A DNA stretch of 64,000 bases from M3007 sp031425035 (lineage in GTDB: Bacteria > Bacteroidota > Bacteroidia > Chitinophagales > Saprospiraceae): positions 1 through 64,000 of the forward strand of contig JANPIN010000052.1 in NCBI GenBank assembly GCA_031425035.1, given 5' to 3'. A program made the translations under genes and the position numbers. Below are positions 49,717-61,700 of this stretch, in pieces (positions within the stretch are counted from its first letter, which is position 1; every line of letters begins with the position of its first letter). Under the pieces are notes generated by a model that saw nothing but the letters and a program-made list of their open reading frames with translations, ran no database searches and had not been told where the DNA came from.

Positions 49717-52700
49717 ATGGATCCTTTATACAATTTAATCAAGCCCTGCTCCTTTTTCAGGAAAGCGATGCTCACTTTCGGAGCACTTTTATGTCTATTT
49801 GGCTCTACAGGATTGTATGCCACTAACTATATTGTAAATAGCTCGAGCGATGCGAATACGGGATCCGGGGTAACGGGTACGCTGCGGTATTGCATCACCC
49901 AGGCGGACCTCAGCGCCGGGCCGCATACCATCACTTTTACGGTACCTTCCGTTACGTTCGCTTCTGATTACCCGCAGATTATCCGACAAATTACCATCGA
50001 TGGGGGAGCATCTAAAGTGATCGTGCAGTGTACGGCCGGTAATGGATTATTGCGGCCGTTTTATCTGAATACCGGCTCCAGCAATTCCACCCTGAAGAAC
50101 CTGGATATCCGGGGGGGCGGTTTGGAACCCATCCGGATTGACGGGTCGCCTACCGACATTACTATTCGGAACATTATCTGTAGCAATAGCAGCGGGGACT
50201 GGTGGAATTACGGGCTTTTCATCACCGGGAATGCTACGAATTATACCATCCGGAACTTCATTATGAACAACATCGAGAATGCTTTCGATGCTATCCACAT
50301 CAGCGGTACCTCGACCAATGTGACCATTGACAGCGTAAGAATTCCGCAGGGGCCGGGTACCACCGGCATTGGCATGCGTTTCGGGGGGGTAGTCAACAAC
50401 ATGACCATCAGTAACTGCTATATCAACCTCGATGACCAGAACACCACCGATGACGGCGACTACGGCATTTTGTTTGACAGCAATGTCACGGGTTTGACCA
50501 TGAATAATGATACGATTAATGACGGCGAAATATATGGAATGCATTTTTCTGGCACCCTGACCAACTTTAACATCCAAAACACCCAGATAAAGCAAGGCGA
50601 CGGGTGGGGTCAAGGTATTGGCTTTCGGGTCGTGGGTGTAGTGAATGGATTTACGATAAATAATTTATTGATTGATATGAACATTACCACCACTCCGACG
50701 CCCTTAGGAGACGATGGTGACTACGGACTTTATTTCAATACCACCGTTAGCAATGCCAACATCAATAACCTGACCATCCATGACTGCGATCTTCGGGGCG
50801 CCTTTTTTGGTAACGGGATGGCCACCGGAAGTATTACCAATACCACCATTGATAATTTTAATGGTCATGTTACCAACTTAGGACTTGAATTCAACGGGCC
50901 AGTCACCAACCTGACGATGACCAATGTGACCATTAACGAGGATATAACCGGTACTACCGATGACGGCGATTACGGCCTGCGCTTTATCGGCAGTGTAAAC
51001 GGCGCAACCCTGACTAATGTTAATGTTAAGGAAGCCGATGTATATGGCGTCCATATCTGGGTAGATTTCAGGAACGTTACCTGGACCGGCGGTAATTTAT
51101 TCAAGAACGGCACCGGTATTCGCGGCGACAACTGTAATTACAACCGCCGGAATGTAAAGCTGCAAAACCTGGAAATCGACAGTTCCACGACCAACGGGAT
51201 CGCTTTGCCGATCTGTTTAGGCGGTCTGGCTGATAGTGTGGCCATCTTAAATGATACGATCACAAATGCCGGCAGCGACGGCATTTATTTATGGAACGGC
51301 AACGTTGCCACGATGTATACCATTAAAAACTGTTTGATCAGAGGCAACGGAAGAACCTCCACTGCGGGCGATGGTATCCAGATTACAGCGCCCGACAACG
51401 TAGTGATCACCCAAAACAACATTTACGATAATGCAGGGCTGGGTATCAACCATACCGGAAACGGCAACTGTCTCCTGGAAGGGGCATTGGCGCCTAGTAT
51501 TAATTCGGTGACGCCGATGGCGGGCAATCAATACTTAGTCAATTTTACCATACCCGCTGCAGCGGGACCGGGTACCTTCAAAGTAGAATTTTTTACCAAC
51601 AATCCTATTGCGGGCATAGAAGGGGAATATTACGTCAGCAGCGTCAGCGGTTTAAGTGCCGGGGTGGGGCAGACGGCTACCATTACCACCAATACCGGTC
51701 CGGCGGCGAACCCCAAAACGGCGAACCTGACCATGACCTTTACCCGTACGGGGGCATCCTGTAACGGCACTTCGGAGTTTAGTAACTCCATGGCTTTAGA
51801 CCCGCAGGGGCCGGGATGTGTAAATGCCGGGGTGGCCATGTGGTTGCGGGCCGATAAAATTACCGGCAAGGCCGAAGGCGCCGCCCTGGATCAATGGATT
51901 GATTATTCCGGTAACGGTAAAAAGGCCAAGCAGTTTACTGCCACCGCCCAACCTAAATACCGGTCCACCACGCTGTTGATGAATTTCAATCCGGTGGTCC
52001 AATTTGATGGTTCCGATGATCGCCTGGACTTTCCGGACCGGTTGGGCATTACGGATACCAAAGTGTTTACCATTGCGTCGACCATACGCGCCACTTCTTA
52101 TGGCTCACAGGGCTCCATTTTAGGGGGCGCCGCCTATGGCATGGCCAATTACTTCCATCCGGACGGACGGCAAAAAATACATTACCATAATGTCGGCGAC
52201 CTTGGTCTGTCTACTAAAACCAATACGGCAGGCATCCCTAATCTGCTCATGTCATCGCGTACGACGGCAGCAGGCAACTATGAATTTTATAATAACGGGG
52301 CGGCCGACGGTATTTTTACCAATGCGACCAGTTTCAGCACGGACGGTATTGCCAGGGTGGGGGGATCCTATACACCCGGCAACTACAATCCGCTGCATGG
52401 CGTTGTGGGCGATTTGATCGTGTATAACCGACCCCTGACCAGTACCGAACGCCAAAAAATCAACACTTACCTTTCCATTAAATACGGCGTTTCATTTGAT
52501 ACGACGATTGCGAAAGTGGCGGGCGTGGGCAACAATTACCTCCTTGGCGATGGTACCACCGTGATCTGGACGGCCAACACGGGTTATTACCACCGCATTA
52601 CGGGTATTGGCCGCGACGACTGTGATAGCCTGGTGCAGAAACAGAGCCGTAATGTGAATGTAAGCAACCCGGGTATTGTGACCATGGGTGTGGGTACCAT

Positions 52701-55700
52701 CGCCATCAGCAATGCCACCAATCCCACCAGTTTTCCGGCCGATAAGAGTTTCGAGGTCTGGGCAGACGATGGTAAAACCGGCAGTACTTCTACGGCTATT
52801 ACCGGCGACGGTATGATTACCCTCACTGGAGGCTCCTGCGCGCAATACGCCCGGATGGCTAAAACGTTTAAAATCCAGGAAACCGGCACCATCGGGGTCG
52901 TGCAGGTGAAAGTGGATATGACCGGTATCACCATTGGAAAAACGGCCGGCGATTACTACCTGGCAATCAACAATACCAGCACTTTTTCGGGCACCATTAC
53001 CAAGCTGGTCGCGGCCACTTCGTACGTGGGGAAAGTGGTCACCTTTGACAATGTGAACTTTACGGACGGGCAGTTTTTTACGGTCATTGGCCAAAGAACG
53101 TATGGCCCGGCCAATATCACGGCGAACCTGAAACTTTGGGTCAAAGGCGACGAAGCCGTCACGCTGACCGGGGCAGCCGTAACCGGCTGGGACGATCAGG
53201 GGCCTGCCGGTAATCTTTTGGCCGGCGCAGGTGGACTGGGCATGAGCTATACGGCCATGCAGAATTTTAACCCGGTCGTTTCTTTCCCGGGCGGCGCCAG
53301 CGGTAACTTCCTGAACTTGCCCGGCGGTATTCTGGGCAATGTCAACACTTTTACCGGGGCAACTGTATTCGCCCTGACCAAACCGGCCAATACCGGCCAG
53401 ACCAGCCGGTTATTTGAAGAAAACCTGGCCGTAGGAGGTAGTTATTTCGGTACGCATATTCCATATAGCGGAACTATTTACAGCGACGTGCCAATTGCCA
53501 CCCGTATCAGCCTTCCCGCTCCCGCAACTACGACCACTCAGTATAATATATGGGGACTTTATTCGGCGCCGAGCGTACAAGCCATCTACCAAAACAGTAA
53601 AAGCATTCTTTCCGGGACTATTGCGGCCAGCAGCTATAAAGGCAACAACAGTGCTTTTCACCTGGGCTCCTACACCGGCGTCCAGGACTATGCCGGCACC
53701 ATGGGGGAAGTGATCATCTATTCCCAGGCCTTAACGCCCGGCCAAAGACAAAAAGTAAATACCTATCTGGCGGTGAAATGGGGCGTTACGCTGGACCAGA
53801 CCAGTCCGTACAGTTATATTGCTGCGGACAGCACCGTGCTCTGGGATGGCGCGGCCAACGCGATTTATAAGAACCGGATTACCGGCATTGGCCGGGACGA
53901 CTGCAGCGATCTGGCGCAGCGCCAAAGCCGCAACCAGGATACCACCAGCGCTTATGTAACCATGGGTCTGGGTACGATTGCCGCTACCAATACGGCCAAC
54001 CCCAATGAATTCAGCGCGGATAAAAGCTTTGAGATCTGGGGGGATGATGGCATCGCCGGCAGTGCCACTACCACTATAACTGGCGACGGTACTATTAATC
54101 TGAACCCCAGCACCTGCGGCGTGTTTCGCCGGCTTGGGAAAACCTTTAAGGTACAGGAAACCGGCACTGTGGGCAATGTGCAGGTAAAGGTGAACCTCCG
54201 GGGTACTTCCCTCGGTAAGGTGGCCAGCGATTTTTACTTAGCCATCAACAGTACGTCTACTTTTGCCGGTGTAATCACCAAATTGATCCAGGCCAGCAGC
54301 TACAGCGGCGGGGTGGTAACTTTTAATAACGTGAACTTTACCAATGGCCAGTTCTTTACCGTTGTTGGTCAGAAGGCGCAGGGACCGGCTAATATCACCA
54401 GTAATCTAAAGCTCTGGCTTCGGGCCGAGGATGGCATTGCCCTAAACGGTAGTACGGTCAGTGGCTGGATCGATCAGGGACCAGCTGGGAATGATGCCGT
54501 TCAGAATACGGTTGTCAGCCAGCCTGCCTATAACAGTGTTACGAATTTAATCAATTTTAACCCTTCGCTTTCGTTCGACGGTTCCAATGATCTGTTCAAG
54601 ACCACCGCTCCGATATTTGGTACAGGCAATTTGAATTATACCTCTTTTGGCGTGGTCAACGGAAACAGTGCTGCCGGCGGCGTCCGGCATTGGCTCCATG
54701 ACGGGGCTAACAGTTGTAGCCAAGCCATTGGTTTTTCAGTCAATAACGGCAATACCTTGTTTAACGTTAACTGGTGCAATGATTTTTCAGGAGGAACTGT
54801 TTCAACCAATAAAGCTTATATAGAATCTTTTGCCCGGGATGCCAGCACTTCCATCCGGATGAACATCCTGAATGGCAAAACGGTAGCTACCAGCGGTGTA
54901 TTACCTGCCTTGAATAAGGCAAATGGTACGGGCACGATTGGCGCCGATGTTGGCAATGGTCAGTTGTGGAGCGGACAGATTGGAGAAATAATTGCCTATG
55001 AATCGCTTTTGACGGCTCTGGATCAACAAAAAGTGAACAGCTATCTGGCGGTGAAATGGGGCTTGACCATTGACCAAACTACCCCGTACAACTATTTATC
55101 GGCCAATGGTACAGTCATTTGGAATGCCACTACATATGCTGCCTACACCAACCGCATCACCGGTATTGGCCGCGATGATTGCAGCGATCTCCAGCAAAAA
55201 CAAAGTAAAAACCAGGACGCCGGATCATTAGTAACCATCAGTAATGGTACGACCCTCGCCGCTACGAACGACGCCAATACCAGTACCTACAGCGCCGATA
55301 ACAGCTGGCTGTTAATGGGTGATAATAACAAGAACCTTACCTGGACGGGCTCCGGCGTACCCATCAACGGCGGCAACGTTCGCCTCAACCGGGTGTGGCG
55401 GGTAAAAGAAACCGGCACCGTGGGTACGGTGTACCTGGAAGCGCCGGATAATAGTTCGGCACTGGCCACCAAATTGCCGACGACGACGAATAATATTTAC
55501 CTGTTGGTAGCCAATAGCGCCACAAATGGCCGGTTCAACAGTCTCACCGGCGTAACGGTGCAATTAATGACCTTCGATGCGACCAACCAGAAGTGGTACA
55601 CGACGTATAATTTTGCCGACGGCGATTACTTCACGTTCGGTTCGGAAAAAGTCTGTATCGCTCCGGTGGGTATTAGTGAAGGCCTGACCAGCTGGTACCA

Positions 55701-58700
55701 TGCTACCGATTTACTACTGGGCGTCCTCCCGGCCAATACGGCCAATGCCTTCCCCGACCTGGCCTTCGGAGCGTATTCGCTCAACCGTAACGCCAACGGT
55801 ACGGCGACCGTCGTGGCCGGCAGCGCCACCAGCTTTAACTACAACCGTAGTATCACATTGACCGGTAATGCCGGCTTTACCAAAGGTAGTCTGGCCAATA
55901 CCGATGTGATCGAAGCGGCAGCGGGTAGTATGTTGGCAGTAGGGACCAGCAATGTCAACCTGTTTGGCATCAGCAGCGCGCTCGGCAACGTTAGTGGTTT
56001 AAACGCTGGCGCCTTATTTAACGGCACGTCCGGTACTTCTGGCGGCGGCACTGCCGGAACGCCGAACGTATTCAGTATGCTCGGTTCTACCACCAATGTC
56101 ACGGGTTATACCAATGGTACCGCCGGTACTGCGTCTGGATCTATAGCTGCCAGAGCAGCAGGTGCTTATACCCTCGGCTTTGGCCAGAATGGTAGCAACG
56201 GCGTTTACAACAACGGTACTATCGCCGAAGCATTTGCCTTCGACCGGGTCCTGGATCCGGAAGAGAGACTGGTTTTGGAAAGCTACCTGGCCATCAAATA
56301 CGGGCAGACGCTCAGCCATAATTATTTCAATGCCGATTACGATGGTACCAATGCCGCCGCTACCACGCTTTACGACGTCAGTATTTATCCAAACCGGGTA
56401 TTTGGGGTGGGTACCGATACGACCGGTTGTTTCTATCAAAAGCAAAGTACCAGTGCGGTCCCTGGCAGCATGCTGAAAATGAGTATTAATACGGCGTTCG
56501 CTGCGGAAAACAGCGGTAATGCGGCGGTATTCCTGCAGGACCGTTCGTACGTAATGGCCGGTGATAACAGTGGTTCCATTGCGGCCTGGGTCATGGGCGG
56601 CGGCGCTAATCCGAACACCCCCGACATTTATCAAACGACCTGTGTACTGCCTACCCGGATCAACCGGCAGTGGAAAGTAACCGGTACGTATGCGACCCCA
56701 ACCATTTTATTCGCCATCCCGGATGCCACCAGTTCGGAAGCGACTAAACTTCCTGCGGTCACTGCCGGCTACAGCGTTTGGATGGTATTGAATAATAATG
56801 CCGATTTCGGTATAAATGCCTTGGAGCAGGAAATACCAATGACCTTGAACGTGCTGACCAACAATTGGGAAGGGTCCTATCAATTTCCGGCAGGTACGAC
56901 GAAGTACATCACGTTCGTCATGAAGAATAACGCCATTGCCACCGGCGCCGTGGCTCCGGCCGTGATGATCACCGAGACGGATAATTCCTGCACCATGGAT
57001 GACGGTAAAATATTGGCCGGCGCTTCCGCGCTGCTTACGCCGACCAGTGGTGCTTCCTATCTCTGGAACAATGCGGCGACCACTCCGACGCTGACCGTAA
57101 ATCCGATGGTCACGACCACGTATACCGTGACGGTAACGGCCGCTAACGGCTGTACTGCTTCGTCAACGTCGACGGTAACGATAGTTCCGCCAGCAGTAGC
57201 AGCGATCGTAGAAACGGATAATTCCTGCCTTGCTGACGACAGCAAAGTATTGAGCGGCGATCAGGCTACCCTGACTGCCAGTGGCGGCACCACGTATTTC
57301 TGGGATGATGCCAGTACCCTTGCGGTCCGAACAGTGACTCCGTTATTGAACACTTCTTACATGGTCACCGTAAGCGATGCCAATGGTTGCACTGCTTCAG
57401 CAAGTAAGTTAATTACCATTGTCACCGCACCAACCGTCAGTCTTACCGGCGCCAGCAGCATCTGCGTGGGCGATATGACCGGGGTTTCACCAACTTCGGG
57501 CGGCACCTGGCAGAGCAGTAACCCGGCCATAGCGAGCGTCACTAATGCCGGCGTGGTCACCGGGGTTTCGGCCGGCGCTGCCGTGTTTAACTTTACAAGT
57601 TCGGCATCCGGTTGCACTTCGGCCTCCACATTACCGGTTACCGTGAATGCTACCCCACTAGTTACCATCACCGGTTCCAATAATATTTGCGTGAATGGAA
57701 ATACGGCCCTGTCGCCGACTACCGGCGGCACCTGGACCAGTAATAATATGGCCGTGGCTACGGTGACCAATGCCGGTATAGTCACCGGCGTATCGGCAGG
57801 TACAGCGACCTTCACTTTTACGAATTCCACTACAGGTTGTGTTTCAGCACCTACTGCAGCCGTAACTATCAATGCTTTACCGGTGGTGAATATCACCGGG
57901 TCCAGTACAATTTGTGTAGGCACCACCACCACCCTGTCGCCGACCACCGGCGGTACCTGGACGAGCAGTGATCCTACAGTAGCATCCGTAACGAATGCCG
58001 GTCTGGTAACCGGTGTAACGGGTGGAACAGTCACCTTTACCTTTGTCAAAAATGCAGCGCCCAATTGCGGTGCTACGACCATGACCGTTACGGTAAATGC
58101 TTTGACCCCAACCAGCATTACCGGAGCAACCACGATCTGTGCCGGCACAACCACGACTTTGTCGCCGACGACTGGCGGTACCTGGGCGAGTACTAATATG
58201 GCCGTGGCCACCGTCACGAATGCCGGTATCGTTACCGGTGTATCGGCGGGTACGGCTTCATTCATTTATACAAATACCACTACTAATTGTGCTTCTCCGG
58301 CCACTGCACCAGTTACGGTAAACGCCTTACCTGTGGTCAGCATCACCGGCGCCAGCAGTATTTGCGTAGGCGGAGGCACCACCTTATCGCCGACCAGCGG
58401 CGGTACCTGGGCGAGCAGCAATGCTGGGGTAGCCACGGTCACGAATGCCGGGGTGGTCACCGCTTTAACGGCGGGCAGCGTCACATTCAGCTTTACGAGC
58501 ACGGCAACGGGTTGCGTCTCCATGCCTACCGGGGCGGTTACGGTTACGGCCTTACCGGTAGTTGCTATCAGTGGCGCCAGCACGATCTGTGCCGGCCTCA
58601 CCACGACCTTGTCTCCTTCCACCGGCGGCACCTGGGTCAGCAGTGATCCTGCGGTGGCCACGGTCACGAATGGCGGAGTGGTCACCGGTGTAGCGGCAGG

Positions 58701-61700
58701 TACGGCTACGTTTACCTTTACCAGCAATACTGCACCGAATTGTGCCGCAACGACCGGCACGGTCACCGTACTGGCGCTGCCAGTGGTCAGTGTCACCGGA
58801 TCCGGCACGATCTGCGTGGGTACCACGACGACCCTGTCGCCGACATCCGGCGGCACCTGGGCCAGTAGTAATGCTATGGTCGCCACGGTTTCCAATGCCG
58901 GTGTAGTTACCGGCACGGGGGCGGGTACGGCCACGTTTACCTTCACTTTGTCGGCTACCGGTTGCGTTTCGGATCCCACCCCGGCGGTTACGGTCAATGC
59001 TTTACCGGTGGTAAGCATTGTCGGTTCCAGCAGTATTTGCGTGGGCTTTACTACTACTTTATCGCCGACTACCGGTGGCACCTGGGTCAGCAGCGATCCG
59101 GCCATAGCCACGGTCACGAATGCAGGGTTGGTTACCGGTACTTCTGCCGGCACGGCCACCTTTACGTTTACCAATTCCGTCACCGGTTGCGTATCCATGC
59201 CGACCGGAGCAGTTACCGTGAATGCTATTCCGACGGTGCTGATCACCGGGGCAACCAGCATCTGTATCGGCGCCATGTCGGGCTTGTCGCCCACCAGCGG
59301 CGGTACCTGGGCGAGCAGTAACGCAGCGGTAGCCACCGTCACCAATGCCGGTGTCGTTACCGGCGTATCGGCCGGCACGGCCACCTTTACCTTCACCCAG
59401 TCCGGTACGAATTGCGCCTCGGCGCCTACGCCGGCCATTACGGTCAATCCTACGCCGACGGTCAGCATTACCGGCGCCAGCAGCATCTGTATAGGTTCTA
59501 CGACCACCTTGTCGCCGACGAACGGCGTCTGGATGAGCAGCGATCCGGCGGTGGCTACGGTCACCAATGCCGGCATAGTCACCGGTGTAGCGGCGGGTAC
59601 CGTCACCTTTACCTTTACCAATACCTCGACGGGTTGCCAGTCTGCACCTACCCCGGTGGTTACGGTCAATGCGCCACCCGTGGTCAGCATTACCGGGGCG
59701 AATAATATTTGTGTTGGCTTAACCACGGTGTTGGCGCCGACCAGTGGGGGTACCTGGTTAAGCAGTGACCCGAGCGTGGCCACGGTCACCAATGCCGGTC
59801 TCGTTACCGGTGTATCGGCCGGTTTAGTCACCTTCACCTTTACCAGTACGGCAACGGGTTGCACCTCGGCGCCCACGGGAGCGATTACCGTTAATCCTTT
59901 ACCGGTAGCCAGCATCAGCGGACCCAATAGTATTTGCGTTGGCGCAACTACCGGTTTATCGCCTTCTTCCGGCGGCACCTGGGCGAGCAGCAATGCTGCG
60001 GTCGCCACGGTTACCTCATCCGGTGTAGTGACCGGGGTTTCGGCCGGCACCGCCACCTTTGTCTTTACCAATACCGGCACCGGCTGCATGTCGGCGCCCA
60101 CGGCAGCGGTTACTGTAAATGCCATACCGGTAGTCAATATCAGCGGCGCAACCAGCATTTGCATCGGCTCCACGACTACCTTGACACCCACGACCGGCGG
60201 TACATGGACCAGTACGAACGCCGGTGTAGCGACGGTTACCAATGCCGGCGTAGTTACCGCCGTATCAGCAGGCACGGCGACCTTTATCTTCACCAACAGT
60301 AGCACCGGCTGCGTGTCGGCGGCTACCGCTGCGGTGACGGTCAATGCCACGCCCATCGTCAGTATTGTCGGGGCTTCCAGCATTTGTATCGGCGCCATGA
60401 CCGGATTATCGCCTTCTACGGGCGGTACCTGGACGAGCAGCAACCCGGCCGTAGCGACCGTCTCGAATGCAGGAGTAGTTACCGGTATAACTGCCGGCAC
60501 CGCCACCTTCACGTTCACGAACGGCAGCACGGGTTGTGTATCAGCGCCCACGCCGGCAGTAACTGTTAACGGCACCCCAGCCGGTACGATCACCGGCCCC
60601 ACCACCATTTGCGCCGGGTTCACCACTACTTTGTCACCGAACTCCGGGGGTACCTGGACGAGCAGTAATGCGGCCGTAGCTACGGTCACGAATACCGGTG
60701 TGGTCACCGGTATATCCGCCGGCACCGCTACGTTCACCTTCACCAATTCGGCAACCGGCTGCGTAGCAGCGCCAACCGCGCCGGTCACGGTCAATGCCCT
60801 GCCATTGGTGAGTATCACCGGGACCAGCGGCATTTGTGTAGGCGCCTCCACGACCCTGTCGCCGACCAGCGGCGGCACCTGGGCCAGCAGCAACCCGGCA
60901 GTAGCCACCGTTACCAACCTCGGTATTGTCACCGGCGTATCGGCCGGATCGGTCACCTTCACCTTTACGAATTCCGTGACGGGCTGTATGTCCTCGTCTA
61001 CGCCGATCGTCACCGTGAATGCCCTGCCGGTCGCCAGTATTACCGGAGTCAGCAGCATTTGCGTCGGTGCAACGACCACCTTGTCGCCCACCAGCGGCGG
61101 TACGTGGGCGAGCAGCAATCCTGGTGTCGCTACGGTTTCGGGGACCGGTGTGGTCTCCGGCGTATCAGCGGGCACGGCGACGTTTACCTTTACCAATACC
61201 ACCACGGGTTGCGTTTCGGCCCCGACTTCCGCCGTCACCGTCAATGCCATTCCGGTGGTCAGTATTACCGGTTCCAGCAGCATTTGCATCGGCTTTACGA
61301 CCGCCTTGTCGCCGACGACCGGTGGCACCTGGGTGAGCAGTAATCCGGCGGTAGCTACGGTCACGAATGCCGGGGTAGTTACGGCGGTAAGCGCCGGCAC
61401 CGCCACCTTTACCTTTACCAATACGGCCAGCGGTTGCATGTCTTCGCCTACATCAGCGGTTACGGTAAATGCTTTACCGGTGGCGAGCATTACCGGGACG
61501 AGCAGCATTTGCGTTGGCGGAACCACCACCCTGTCGCCGACCACCGGCGGTACCTGGGTGAGCAGTAATCCAGCCGTAGCCACGGTCACGAATGCCGGTA
61601 TCGTCACCGGCGTATCGGCCGGCTCGGTCACCTTTACCTTCACGAATTCCCTGACCGGTTGTGCTTCGGCGGCTACTTCGGCCGTCACGGTAAACGCTTC